A DNA stretch of 55,808 nucleotides from Candidatus Sericytochromatia bacterium. Its GTDB lineage: Bacteria; Cyanobacteriota; Sericytochromatia; UBA7694; JACMQJ01. The notes beneath the pieces were generated by a model. The model was given only the letters and a program-made list of their open reading frames with translations, was not told the origin of the DNA and did no database searches. Shown piece after piece: positions 27,727 through 37,006 of this stretch (positions within the stretch are counted from its first letter, which is position 1; each line of letters starts with the position of its first letter). Made by a program: the position numbers and the translations under genes. The stretch spans positions 1-55,808 of the forward strand of contig BPII01000016.1 in the NCBI GenBank assembly GCA_026004035.1, given 5' to 3'.

Positions 27727-27872
27727 TAAGTTAATAAAAAAACTTTATAATTTCAACTAAGTTTAACTATAAGTAAATGAATTTATAAATTAGTTTTTAC
27801 TTTGTTTTTTTAAACTATTAATATACTTTTAAAGTTATTTAATAGTTTTTTAAAAATTGGAGATAGAGATTT

Positions 27873-28076
27873 ATGTATAAAGTATGTAAAAAATGTGGTC
27901 AAAAATTTGAAACTGAAGATATTTTTCTTGCAAAAACTAAATTTGTAGGAGTTCAAAGTTTCGCACCATACAATTTATTAAGTTTGGAATTAAGAGATTG
28001 CTCTTGTAATACAACTCTAGCAAGAAGATTACCTATATTAAATAATAATAAAAATTTAAAACCTTTATTAGTTTAA
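27873..28076 (+). CDS. Small zinc-ribbon-like protein
   Basis: 67 aa. Cys pairs in VCKKCGQKF near the start and CSCN at about residue 44 could bind one zinc ion. No other domain fits in this length. GGAG lies about 15 bp before the ATG. The rlmH start follows its stop immediately, so the two are translated together. Function unknown; similar tiny ribbon proteins are often nucleic-acid-associated, but that is not shown here. Confidence 0.6.
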   Translation: MYKVCKKCGQKFETEDIFLAKTKFVGVQSFAPYNLLSLELRDCSCNTTLARRLPILNNNKNLKPLLV

Positions 28077-28547
28077 TTGAAAATAAAAATAATAGTTTTA
28101 GGAAAAATAAAAGAAGAATATTTTAAAATAGCTATAAATGAATATTCAAAAAGATTAAGTAAGTTCTGTAATATAGAATTTATAGAGCTACAAGATGAGA
28201 AAGTTAAAGAATATTCTTATGAAAATAATATTATAAAATATAAGGAATTTATTAAAATAGAAAAAGTTTTAAATAAGAATTCCTTTATAATATCTCTTGA
28301 TGAAAAAGGTAAAAATCTTAATTCTATAGAATTTTCAAATTTAATAAAAAATACTTTTTTTAACTATAAAGAAATATCTTTTATAATAGGTAGTTCAGTA
28401 GGATTACATGAAAATTTAATTAAAATTAGTAATTTTAAATTATCATTATCTAAAATGACATTAACTCATCAAATGGTAAGGCTTTTTCTTATAGAACAAA
28501 TATATAGATCTTTTAAAATTATAAATAATGAGCCATATCATAAGTAA
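28077..28547 (+). CDS. rlmH: 23S rRNA pseudouridine-1915 N3-methyltransferase
   Basis: 156 aa, exactly the RlmH size. SPOUT-fold hallmarks are N-terminal KIIVLGKIKEEYFK, central ISLDEKGKNLNS, the SAM-knot segment SFIIGSSVGLHE and C-terminal LSKMTLTHQMVRLFLIEQIY ending NNEPYHK. It methylates pseudouridine 1915 in helix 69 of 23S rRNA. The start is a TTG directly after the previous stop codon; this position gives the conserved MKIK beginning and no ATG is available before the core. Confidence 0.92.
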   Translation: MKIKIIVLGKIKEEYFKIAINEYSKRLSKFCNIEFIELQDEKVKEYSYENNIIKYKEFIKIEKVLNKNSFIISLDEKGKNLNSIEFSNLIKNTFFNYKEISFIIGSSVGLHENLIKISNFKLSLSKMTLTHQMVRLFLIEQIYRSFKIINNEPYHK

Positions 28548-28550
28548 ATC

Positions 28551-28600
28551 TTAGGTACTAGGATTAAATGTTAGGTACTAGGATTAATAGGATTAAATGG
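28551..28600. repeat. 20-bp direct repeat, two copies plus a partial
   Basis: TTAGGTACTAGGATTAAATG at 28551-28570 is followed directly by a second copy at 28571-28590 with two changes near its end, then a 10-bp partial (GATTAAATGG). It begins 3 bp after the rlmH stop. No coding value. Confidence 0.75.
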
Positions 28601-28688
28601 AAAAGAAATTTGAGAGACTATTTTACACTTTATTATTTTTTTATTTTTTAAGTTATTTTTTGAATCATTAATAATTTTTCGACAGAAT
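28601..28688 (+). repeat. 88-bp inverted repeat, left copy, flanking the STAND/WD40 operon
   Basis: Begins AAAAGAAATTTG and ends CGACAGAAT. Its reverse complement recurs at 33594-33681 with 80 of 88 positions the same. Both copies point inward to the three-gene operon. AT-rich, non-coding, without obvious internal hairpin. Confidence 0.8.
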
Positions 28689-28718
28689 TTAGCAAGATTA
28701 TGAATATATATTTTTAAA

Positions 28719-28747
28719 CACTCTCTAAATAAATACAGAAGAGAGTG
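28719..28747. terminator. Hairpin downstream of the STAND operon
   Basis: CACTCTCT (28719-28726) and AGAGAGTG (28740-28747) make a perfect 8-bp stem with a 13-nt loop. On the minus strand it follows the ATPase gene by 94 bp and is trailed by TTTAAAAAT, only a short T run, so termination is plausible rather than certain. Confidence 0.4.
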
Positions 28748-28786
28748 AATTGGGACTATTAAAGGATAAGGAGAGAAAAGGAGGTA

Positions 28787-28836
28787 GCTTACTATTAAGA
28801 GATTTTAAGCTTATCAAAAAATAATATTAGCCAAGT
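28787..28836 (-). repeat. 50-bp dispersed element at a gene 3-prime end, copy 1
   Basis: The plus-strand core GCTTATCAAAAAATAATATT is shared, with few changes, with 39401-39450. Over about 50 bp I estimate 80-85% identity. In both places it lies within a few bases after the stop of a minus-strand gene (the ATPase here; the original end of the cytochrome gene there). Confidence 0.65.
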
Positions 28837-28840
28837 GCCA

Positions 28841-31267
28841 TCATAGTTTATTTTTTATATCTAATAATATCGGTAAAAACTTAGAATATAGTTGTGGAAA
28901 TTTCATTAAAGCCATTATATGTGTATAATATAAACTTGCTTTTATATTTTCATCATTTATTTTTTCTATATAATTTAAAACCTCCATAAAAAAGTTCTCA
29001 ATAAAATTGATATCTTTAAATTCAGAAACTTTTATAATTAATTGCTCTATTAAAGTGCCTTTTTCTATTTCTGATAAAATATTATTTGTCATTTTTAAAG
29101 TTAAATATAATAGCTGATCTGTATATTCAAATTCCTGAATATTTTTTATAAATAATATTGCTTCATCTATAGTTTTAGGAAAAGTTATTATATCTAAAAG
29201 TCCTTTTGATCCTATATAAGAAATCAGGGTAAATAATAATTCTTTATTTATAGTCTCATCTAATATAGTAATGTTTTTTAATAAATTTTTTGAATAATCT
29301 ATAAAGCCTTCTTCATAACTTAATATAGAAACTATTAGAATAAAATAAATTTTATTGTTAGGTAAATTTATATATTCTAATAAATTATTTATTTTTATGT
29401 AATCTTTATTTTTTATATATGAATTAATATTTAATATTTCCTTCTTTACATCTTCTTTTATGTTCTGATATAAAAATGAAAAATTTATAAAATCTACAAA
29501 TTCATTATTTTTTACAAAATATCTAATTAATGATTTTAAATCATCTAACAATTCAAAAGGATAAATTTTTAATTTAGATTTTAGAAAATTACTTTTTAAA
29601 AGTTCTTTTATTTTGGCTATTTGATTTGTTTCTAAATAATGGTATGGTAAATTTTTTATAGTACTTGAATAAACTTTTTTATCCCATGGTTCATAAAAAT
29701 TTATCATCTTATGATGAGATTCTTTTATTATATCTTTATTCAATAATATTTTGAGTATATCAGCTATTATTAAGCTTGATAATTTATATCTACCATTAGC
29801 TTTTATAATATAATCTTCAAAATTTTTTAAAAATAATTCTATTTTCTCTTGTTCATTAGGATTTATTAATTGTTGTAATTCTGATATATGTAGTCCATCC
29901 TTATTTATTAAAAGTAATGATAAAAATAATTCAAAACTAGTATCATTAACATATTTTATTATAGAAAAGATTTCTTCTTGGATTTTTTTTATTTCTTTAT
30001 CATAAATTTTATTATAATTTAGAATTTTATATACAATTAATTTTGCATAGTAAATAATCCCATTACTTTCAGATAATATCTTTATATGATCTTCAGTATT
30101 AAACAACAAAGATTTTTCATTTGATATCTTATGAATTAATAATTTTAAATTATTAATGTCTAAATATGGAAAATTAATGTAATCTATATTTTTTCTTAAT
30201 TTACTTATCTCTATAAGATCTATATTTAATGTTATAAAAATAAAATAATTATTACTTACATTGTCTATTTGTGATATGAAAGAAATAAAATTATCTAATT
30301 TATCTATATCATCAAAAATATAAATTGTTTTACTTTTATCATTCATATCTTTTATAAAAAGCTCTAAATCTTTTATACTATTATTTTCTTTAAACTTAAA
30401 AATTTTTATATTTACATCTTTTATGTTTAAATTATTTATAAATGTCGTTTTTCCTATTCCTTTTGGACCATTTATTATAAGATAACCAGAATCTTTTTTT
30501 AATAAATCATTTATTGAATTATAAACATCAGAAAAATTCAAATTTATAATTTCATCTTTATCCTCTATTTTTTGTTTTGAAAAATATTTTTTTTCTGTAA
30601 CAATATTTTTCTTTAAATAAAATGGATTACCTTCTGTTAAATATTCAATAAAAGCATTATATAAATTACCCGCTATATATTCTTTTTTATCTGGGTAATA
30701 AGATTTATTTATGTCATCAGAAAATAATTTATTAGTTTTTACAAGTAAAAATTTTCTATTTAACTTTATATAAAAAGCTCTTTCTATAAGATTAGGATTC
30801 TTAGTAGTTTTTAGCTTTATTTTATTATTCAAAATGAGATAGTATATTTTCTCTTTAATTTTACTTTTTTTTATAGTCAAAATTAATTTAGTGCTTAGTA
30901 ACTCTTTTAAATCATTTTCCAAAAAATTTATTTCATTTTGAATTTGATTTAATATTTTATTTTTTATAAAAAAAGCATTATCTTTAGTGTAATAAGAATA
31001 TATTTGATTAAAAAGTTTTTCCATTTTTATTAATTTATATTTATCTATTGAAGTATTGAAAGTGTTTTTTAAAATTTTAAATTCTTCATCTAAATCTAAA
31101 GCATCTTTTTCTGACAAGCTAATAGATATAATATAAATATAGTTTTTTAAGCAATTGAATAAATCCACATAATAGAATAAAGCTATTTTATATTCATCTC
31201 TAGATAAAAAAAAATCTATTTTATCAAATATTTCTTTTATAAAAATAGGATAATTATTCCTCTGCAT
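28841..31267 (-). CDS. STAND-like P-loop ATPase with C-terminal helical repeats
   Basis: 808 aa, cytosolic. An N-terminal helical domain (1-130) and a strand-containing part (about 130-250) precede an NTPase core: Walker A GPKGIGKTTF near residue 267, Walker B TIYIFDDIDKLD near 315, then a sensor-like FIFITLNIDL and a winged-helix-like region ending with INPNEQEKIELFL. From about 540 on the chain is all helices, likely alpha-solenoid repeats. This arrangement matches signal-transduction ATPases (NACHT/AP-ATPase type) used in perception and immunity. It overlaps the upstream lipoprotein gene by 14 bp. Unlike most such proteins its likely WD40 sensor is a separate gene. Role in defence is inference. 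Confidence 0.7.
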   Translation of the reverse strand: MQRNNYPIFIKEIFDKIDFFLSRDEYKIALFYYVDLFNCLKNYIYIISISLSEKDALDLDEEFKILKNTFNTSIDKYKLIKMEKLFNQIYSYYTKDNAFFIKNKILNQIQNEINFLENDLKELLSTKLILTIKKSKIKEKIYYLILNNKIKLKTTKNPNLIERAFYIKLNRKFLLVKTNKLFSDDINKSYYPDKKEYIAGNLYNAFIEYLTEGNPFYLKKNIVTEKKYFSKQKIEDKDEIINLNFSDVYNSINDLLKKDSGYLIINGPKGIGKTTFINNLNIKDVNIKIFKFKENNSIKDLELFIKDMNDKSKTIYIFDDIDKLDNFISFISQIDNVSNNYFIFITLNIDLIEISKLRKNIDYINFPYLDINNLKLLIHKISNEKSLLFNTEDHIKILSESNGIIYYAKLIVYKILNYNKIYDKEIKKIQEEIFSIIKYVNDTSFELFLSLLLINKDGLHISELQQLINPNEQEKIELFLKNFEDYIIKANGRYKLSSLIIADILKILLNKDIIKESHHKMINFYEPWDKKVYSSTIKNLPYHYLETNQIAKIKELLKSNFLKSKLKIYPFELLDDLKSLIRYFVKNNEFVDFINFSFLYQNIKEDVKKEILNINSYIKNKDYIKINNLLEYINLPNNKIYFILIVSILSYEEGFIDYSKNLLKNITILDETINKELLFTLISYIGSKGLLDIITFPKTIDEAILFIKNIQEFEYTDQLLYLTLKMTNNILSEIEKGTLIEQLIIKVSEFKDINFIENFFMEVLNYIEKINDENIKASLYYTHIMALMKFPQLYSKFLPILLDIKNKL

Positions 31268-31715
31268 ACCCTTGTATAGTAATTATAATTTTTTTTAATT
31301 TAGAATCTTTGTAATTAAATCCTATATATAAAAATCTTTTAACTAGTGGGCTATGAGTAGGTAATTCTATTGATTTAAAAAAATATGTAATATCTTTTTC
31401 TTTTTTATAAAACCCTTCTAAGCTAATATTATCAATAAAATTTTCAGGTAATTTATAGTTTTTCATCTCATTTATTGCCCATTTAGATATTTCTTGTAAA
31501 TTAATATTTCTAATAATATTTTTGAAATTTTTTAAATATTTTAAGTCTAAGGAGTTTGTATCAGAACTCTTAACAAAACTTATACCTTCAAGCTCTTTTA
31601 TTGATTCCATCTCTTTTACTTTAACTATTTCAACATTATCACTTCTACTTTGAAAAGCACATGAACTTATAAAAATTAATATTAACATTAGTAGCTTAAT
31701 AATGAGATATCCCAT
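31254..31715 (-). CDS. Small lipoprotein between WD40 and ATPase genes
   Basis: 153 aa, family unknown. Hydrophobic segment LLMLILIFISSC gives a lipobox Cys at about residue 19. The mature part is small, acidic near its start and ends with strands (KRFLYIGFNYKDSK and KKIIITIQGYAEE). Its start lies 28 bp inside the WD40 gene and its end 14 bp inside the ATPase gene, so translation of all three is coupled. It could connect the exported WD40 protein to the membrane, but this is only suggested by position. Confidence 0.65.
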   Translation of the reverse strand: MGYLIIKLLMLILIFISSCAFQSRSDNVEIVKVKEMESIKELEGISFVKSSDTNSLDLKYLKNFKNIIRNINLQEISKWAINEMKNYKLPENFIDNISLEGFYKKEKDITYFFKSIELPTHSPLVKRFLYIGFNYKDSKLKKIIITIQGYAEE

Positions 31716-33493
31716 ATATTTATAGATTTATCATTTCCAGAACTAGCAATAAAACGTCCATTATTACTTATAGCAAAGTAATTAACTTCATCTTTTCCAA
31801 CTTTTATAGATTTTATAATGCTTGCTTTTTCTATATCCCATACTTTTATTGTTTTATCTTTACTAGAAGATATTAAATACTTATTATTTGGAGTAAATTT
31901 AATATGTGTAACTTGTTTAGTGTGTCCTGATAGAGTGTATAAAAGCCTTGATTTATTTATATCATAAACTCTAATAAAATTATCACCTCCTGATACAACT
32001 AATTTATCATCTTTAAAATCTATATTATTTATGTAAGTAGAAAAGTTATAAACATTTAGTTGTGTAGAATTATTAATATCCCATAATCTAACTGTGTTAT
32101 CTTCATCACCGATAAAAATATTTTTATCATCATTTGCAAATTTTACAACTAATATAGGTTTGTGATTAATTTTTATAGTTCTTATTAAACTGCCATTTTC
32201 TAAACTCCAAAATTTCAGAGTCCCATCATTACCAGCTGTTACAAGAGTGTAATTATCTTTAGATATATCAATAGAATTTATACCATTTTGATTTGAATCG
32301 ATTTTTAAAATTTCTGTTGTATCATAAACATTCCAAATTTTTATTAATCCATTTTTACCTACAGATATTATTTTTTTATTATCATCAAATAATTTTGATA
32401 TTTCAACTGAATCATCATGAGCATTTATATTTATAAAAGAATCATTTTTTAAATTCCATATTTTTATACTTTTATCTAAACTTGAAGAAATTAAAGTGTT
32501 ATTGTCTGTTGAAAAATCTAAACTTGTTACTTTATCGAAATGAGCATCATATTTTTTTGTTAAAATACCAAAAGATATATCTAATATTTTTATCTTATTA
32601 TCAAATCCACTACTTGCAATAAATTGTCCTTTATTTGATAATTGAGAAGATGTTATAATATCTTCATGTTTTTGTAATACAACTTTTGAAAAATTAAGTG
32701 TATCCCACATAATAATTTTTTTATCATAAGATGATGAAAAAATGAATTTATCATCTATTGAAAAAAATACATTTCGTATTATATCATTATGACCGTAGAG
32801 GATCTTTAATAAACTTTGTTTATTATGGTCCCATAATTTTATTTCATTATTTTGATTTGAAGTAACAATTTTATTAGTATCATTACTTAAATCTATAGAA
32901 ATCACATTTGAATTATCTTTGAAATCTTTTCTTATTTTTTTATCTAAATCTATGATAGTAAATTTATTACCATAGCTAAAATAGAGAAGATTTTTTATTT
33001 TATGAAACCTCAAATCAAAAACTTTATTATCAACTTTCAATGTAGAAATTAGATTTAAATTTTTAATATCCCATAATTTAATAGTTTTATCATCACTAGC
33101 AGTTGCAAGAACTTTATTATTATAGTTTATATCTACTTTTGTAATCATATCTTTATGAGCATCTATTTTTTTTATTACTTTTCCACTTTCAATTGACCAA
33201 ACTACAAGTTTATTGTTAGAATTAACTGAAAAAATATATTTACTATCTTTACTAAAAACACTATCATAAACTATTGAATTATCATTAAAAGTTTTTATTA
33301 TAGATTTATTTGTTAAATCCAAAACTTTTATTTTATCTAGTGTAGAAATAGCCATTAATTTATCATTAGAATTAAATTTAATAGAGAATATAGGATTATT
33401 AATATCTATATTTGTAACAATATCGTCATTGTTAGCTAATACTTTACTACTTATTATTAGTAAGAAGTATATTAAAATTATAAATTTTTTCAT
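31688..33493 (-). CDS. Exported WD40-repeat protein, 14 blades
   Basis: 601 aa. An N-terminal signal peptide (KKFIILIYFLLIISSKVLA, likely cut before NND) sends it out of the cytoplasm. The mature chain is wholly WD40: I count 14 WD-type endings, among them IKVLDL, VVWSIE, IKLWDI, IKIWNV, LKFWSL, VRLWDI, IKVWDI and INIWDI, about 40 residues apart. Fourteen fits two seven-bladed propellers. Such propellers bind proteins or peptides. First gene of the three-gene operon, overlapping the lipoprotein gene by 28 bp. WD40 units are often fused to NACHT-type ATPases; here they are separate and exported. Confidence 0.88.
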   Translation of the reverse strand: MKKFIILIYFLLIISSKVLANNDDIVTNIDINNPIFSIKFNSNDKLMAISTLDKIKVLDLTNKSIIKTFNDNSIVYDSVFSKDSKYIFSVNSNNKLVVWSIESGKVIKKIDAHKDMITKVDINYNNKVLATASDDKTIKLWDIKNLNLISTLKVDNKVFDLRFHKIKNLLYFSYGNKFTIIDLDKKIRKDFKDNSNVISIDLSNDTNKIVTSNQNNEIKLWDHNKQSLLKILYGHNDIIRNVFFSIDDKFIFSSSYDKKIIMWDTLNFSKVVLQKHEDIITSSQLSNKGQFIASSGFDNKIKILDISFGILTKKYDAHFDKVTSLDFSTDNNTLISSSLDKSIKIWNLKNDSFININAHDDSVEISKLFDDNKKIISVGKNGLIKIWNVYDTTEILKIDSNQNGINSIDISKDNYTLVTAGNDGTLKFWSLENGSLIRTIKINHKPILVVKFANDDKNIFIGDEDNTVRLWDINNSTQLNVYNFSTYINNIDFKDDKLVVSGGDNFIRVYDINKSRLLYTLSGHTKQVTHIKFTPNNKYLISSSKDKTIKVWDIEKASIIKSIKVGKDEVNYFAISNNGRFIASSGNDKSINIWDISLLSY

Positions 33494-33593
33494 ATAGAAA
33501 TTTAATTTAACAATACCTTAAACATAAATTATAAATTAATAGTACCAAAAGAATAAGTATCCACATTAGTTTTAGGCATTATTAAGAACCCTT

Positions 33594-33681
33594 ATTCTGT
33601 TAAAAAATTATTAATAATTCAAAAAATAACTTAAAAAATAAAAAAATAATAAAGTATAAAATACTTTCCAAAATTTCTTTT
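33594..33681 (-). repeat. 88-bp inverted repeat, right copy, flanking the STAND/WD40 operon
   Basis: Reverse complement of 28601-28688 with eight differences. It ends immediately before the stop codon of the next minus-strand gene (stop at 33682-33684), so the boundary of the repeat and the boundary of that gene coincide. The 188-bp gap upstream of the WD40 gene consists mainly of this copy. Confidence 0.8.
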
Positions 33682-34365
33682 CTATAACTTAATCCTAGTA
33701 GTGTCAAATCTATATTTTGTATCATCTAAATTTTTAATTATTTGAGGTAGAGCTTCTCTTAAAGATTTTGCCATTTCCTTTACATCAGCTTTTTCTAAAG
33801 CAGATAACATTTCTCTTTTGCATGAACCTGGAAGATTAACTTCTTTACTTGAGTTTCTTTCTATAAATGTTTTACACAATTCTTTAAATTTTTCTTTAAA
33901 CTTTTCAGTATCTTTAATTTTTACTAAATCTTTGGCACTTTTAACAAAATCTATATTTTCAGTAGAAAATTCTTTTTCTGCGTGTTTTCTAAATTGTGAA
34001 ACTTCTTTTTTATTAGAAATGAAACCTAATTTATTTTTTTCACCTAAAGCAAATTTTAAAGAACCTCCTTCTTTTATATCCTTGTTTATGTATTTTAAAA
34101 TATCATTTTTTAAAGAAGAAAATTCATTTACTCTGTTTTGATTAGGTGTTCTTGAAAAACGAGAAAAAACATTTGAAAATAAGTTTTTTAAAGTTGAACT
34201 AGCTGAACTTACATTATTTGTAGATACACTATCTTTTTTAAATTGAACGCTAGGTGCTTTTCTTTTTACTTCAGCTTGATTTTCTTTTCCTTGTATTGAT
34301 TCTGTAGATTTTACATTATCAACTGGAACATTAGTCATTACTCTGTTTGAAGAAATGCTTGACAC
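33682..34365 (-). CDS. Soluble protein of unknown function with disordered Ser/Asn-rich N-terminus
   Basis: 227 aa, no recognised family. Residues 1-85 are rich in Ser, Asn, Val and Lys and look disordered (SSISSNRVMTNVPVDNVKST), with no signal peptide. The rest (about 85-227) is helical and charged, with EKNKLGFISNKKEVSQFRKH. The start is GTG at 34365, supported by AAAGGAG seven bases before it. An unsignalled Ser-rich start is a known property of type III secretion substrates, so export by the flagellar apparatus is conceivable, but there is no direct evidence. Confidence 0.6.
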   Translation of the reverse strand: MSSISSNRVMTNVPVDNVKSTESIQGKENQAEVKRKAPSVQFKKDSVSTNNVSSASSTLKNLFSNVFSRFSRTPNQNRVNEFSSLKNDILKYINKDIKEGGSLKFALGEKNKLGFISNKKEVSQFRKHAEKEFSTENIDFVKSAKDLVKIKDTEKFKEKFKELCKTFIERNSSKEVNLPGSCKREMLSALEKADVKEMAKSLREALPQIIKNLDDTKYRFDTTRIKL

Positions 34366-34482
34366 AATTTTACTCCTTTAATAAAAATAATATACATTTA
34401 TAATAAGCTATTTTTATGTAAATCTAAAATGATATAAATTACACTTTCAAAAATTTTATATTTTGTTATATTAAAAATTTAT

Positions 34483-34803
34483 CTATTCTACAGGATAGTT
34501 ATTTTCATACCAATCAATCATACCACCTTGAAAATTACTTAAGTTTTCAAATCCATTTTCTAATAAAAAATGAGCAGCTCTATTACTTCTACCACCACTT
34601 CTACAAACCATTACATAATTTTTAGTCTTATCAAGTTCATTATATCTTTCTGGAATATCTCCAAGAGATATTTTCAAAGCTCCGGGTATAACTCCTTCTT
34701 CCCATTCACTAGGTTCTCTTACATCTATAAAAATAGTATTTGGATCTTTTTTATTAAAGAGATTATAAACATCTTCTACAAACAACTGTTCAACTCTTGC
34801 CAT
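34483..34803 (-). CDS. Single-domain rhodanese (sulfurtransferase)
   Basis: 106 aa. Rhodanese-like pattern: FIDVREPSEWEEGVIPGA near the start, active-site loop VCRSGGRSNRAA with the catalytic Cys, and the closing FQGGMIDWYEN. It would carry a persulfide on the Cys; donor and acceptor unknown. Cytosolic. GAGG precedes the ATG. Standalone on the minus strand with short gaps either side. Confidence 0.9.
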   Translation of the reverse strand: MARVEQLFVEDVYNLFNKKDPNTIFIDVREPSEWEEGVIPGALKISLGDIPERYNELDKTKNYVMVCRSGGRSNRAAHFLLENGFENLSNFQGGMIDWYENNYPVE

Positions 34804-34854
34804 AAAAACCTCATTTAAAATATACTATATATAGTATACCATTTTTTTAAAAAA

Positions 34855-36024
34855 CTATCTAGGATATTGATTTATTGGTTGTGGTACTGGCTGACTTGCC
34901 CAAGCTTTTCTTTTTTCTAATCCTGGATCTGATTCTGGATTTAATCTCCATTTATCATTTGATAAACCATCATCTATATTGTCAAATTTAGGAATTTTTC
35001 CTAATCTTTTTGGTATATCAGAGTAATCAGGCATATAATTAATTAATGCACCATTTTTACCTAAAATATTAACTTGACCAGCAACAGTATGATTAACATA
35101 TTCTGAAAGATAAAATTCAAAAGGGTTTGATTGATTCATATCAACCATTAATATATTAGTGTTTTCATGAGTTTCGTTACCTATCATTCTAACAGCACCA
35201 CCATAAACATGTTTATAATTTTTGAATAATCCTTCCTGTACAGGTAGAGGTGGTCTTTTTAATTTTGTTCCATCATCAAAATAAATATGTAATGCATCAT
35301 TTTCAGTTTCAACTCTAAAAACTTTGCCATTCATAACAGGGGGTGGAAATAATCTTGAAGGAAACATCAATATAGAATTACCAACTAATTTTAATCCTCT
35401 TTGTTCATTTAAATTCAAAAGCTTTTGAGTTTCTATACCTAATAAATCCATTAGACCTTTTGCTGGAATACCTAAAGTTTTCACAGTATCTGGGTCTAAA
35501 ATCATTAATCCATCAGGAGTTGCTCTTATTGGTCCTTCCATTTCAAAAGGAACATCTAATCCTGCTTGTTTCATTTTACCTTGAATATTAATTCTACCAC
35601 CAACTTTAATAGTATGTTTCAATTCCTTAAGAGGAGCACCTGGATAATTTAGAACAAAATACTTCATCAAATTATCCATGTCTTTACCTGTCATTGTCAG
35701 TTTAGCTTGATGAACACTAACACTAAAAGAATTAACATCATCAAAATTAACAGGTTCTGATTGAACTTTAGAAACTAATTCACCAAATAAATCATGAATT
35801 AAAACACCAACTTCTTTATGGACTTTTAAGTAAGTATTTTTTATAACAATTTTAGGTCTAACTCCATCTACAGCTCGTTTAGAAATATCAGAAGCTCCAT
35901 TATTTGGATTATAAATATTTAAAGATGGATCATAAAAATTTGGATTATTATTTGATAATTCTTGTGTGTTTCCACAAGAATAAATAGCTAAACAAGATAA
36001 CAAGATAAACAAGTTTTTTTTCAT
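34855..36024 (-). CDS. Lipoprotein with LmeA/DUF2993-like domain (tentative)
   Basis: 389 aa. Lipoprotein signal ending AIYSC (Cys at about 17). Residues about 60-330 have the alternating strands and the hallmark KVGGRINIQGKMKQAGLDVP, MILDPDTVKTLGIPAKGLMD and FRVETENDALHIYFDDGTK that recall phospholipid-binding TULIP-type (LmeA-like) domains. The C-terminal 60 residues are Pro-rich and disordered. It could bind lipids in the envelope. Divergent from era. The family call is by memory of the pattern only. Confidence 0.55.
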   Translation of the reverse strand: MKKNLFILLSCLAIYSCGNTQELSNNNPNFYDPSLNIYNPNNGASDISKRAVDGVRPKIVIKNTYLKVHKEVGVLIHDLFGELVSKVQSEPVNFDDVNSFSVSVHQAKLTMTGKDMDNLMKYFVLNYPGAPLKELKHTIKVGGRINIQGKMKQAGLDVPFEMEGPIRATPDGLMILDPDTVKTLGIPAKGLMDLLGIETQKLLNLNEQRGLKLVGNSILMFPSRLFPPPVMNGKVFRVETENDALHIYFDDGTKLKRPPLPVQEGLFKNYKHVYGGAVRMIGNETHENTNILMVDMNQSNPFEFYLSEYVNHTVAGQVNILGKNGALINYMPDYSDIPKRLGKIPKFDNIDDGLSNDKWRLNPESDPGLEKRKAWASQPVPQPINQYPR

Positions 36025-36112
36025 AAAAATAACCTTTTAAATTATGTAATAATATTTTAGTCTAAAATATATAATTCTTGCAATATTTTAGTATAATTTA
36101 ATTTTGTTAATT

Positions 36113-37006
36113 ATGAAAAAAGTAGGATTTGTTTCTATAATAGGAAGACCAAATGTTGGTAAATCAACTCTTTTAAATCATATTTTAAGAGAAAAAATAG
36201 CTATTACCTCAAACAAACCACAAACAACTAGAAAAAATTTAAGAGGTATTTTTACTGATAATAGAGGACAAATTATTTTTGTAGATACACCAGGATTACA
36301 TAAACCACATCATTTATTAGGGGAAGAATTAATAAAGTTTGCTAAAAATTCATTAGAAGATACTGATGTAATTTTGTTTGTTGCTGATGCAAGTGAAGAT
36401 ATAGGAAAAGGTGATTTATACATTTTAGAAAATATTCTTTTAAATATAAATAAACCTGTAATTTTACTTTTAAATAAAATTGATAAAATTCCTAAAAAGG
36501 AGAGGAATAAGTATTTAGAAAATTATCTGAAATCTTATAATTTTAAATCTTACTATCTTATATCAGCAAAACATGGTGATAATTTAGAGTTACTTATAAA
36601 TGAAGTATTTTCTTTGTTACCAGAAGGTGAATTATTATATAATGAAGACGAATTAACAGATACAACTATAAGAGATATAGTAGGAGAATTAATAAGAGAA
36701 GAAATATTTAGACAATTAGGAGATGAGTTACCTCATTGTTCAGCTGTTTATATTGAATCATTCAAGGAAAAAGAAGAAAAAAAATTAACAGTAATAGAAG
36801 CAAAAATATTTGTAGAAAGAGAATCACAAAAAAGAATTATAATAGGTAAAGAAGGTAAAAAAATAAAAGAAATAGGTGAAAATTCAAGAAAAAAAATAGA
36901 AGAATTGCTAAATAATAAAGTTTATTTAGATTTAAGAGTTAAAGTTTTAAAAAACTGGAGAAATAATAAGAAAGAACTGAAAAAGTTAGGGTATATTGTA
37001 GAATGA
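36113..37006 (+). CDS. era: GTPase Era
   Basis: 297 aa from ATG at 36113 (an in-frame TTG at 36104 is less likely). GTPase motifs: G1 GRPNVGKST, G3 DTPG, G4 NKID, G5-like ISAKHGDN. The C-terminal KH domain is clear in KRIIIGKEGKKIKEIGENSR. Era binds 16S rRNA and assists 30S maturation. Its stop TGA overlaps the ATG of the next gene at 37003 (ATGA). Confidence 0.94.
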   Translation: MKKVGFVSIIGRPNVGKSTLLNHILREKIAITSNKPQTTRKNLRGIFTDNRGQIIFVDTPGLHKPHHLLGEELIKFAKNSLEDTDVILFVADASEDIGKGDLYILENILLNINKPVILLLNKIDKIPKKERNKYLENYLKSYNFKSYYLISAKHGDNLELLINEVFSLLPEGELLYNEDELTDTTIRDIVGELIREEIFRQLGDELPHCSAVYIESFKEKEEKKLTVIEAKIFVERESQKRIIIGKEGKKIKEIGENSRKKIEELLNNKVYLDLRVKVLKNWRNNKKELKKLGYIVE

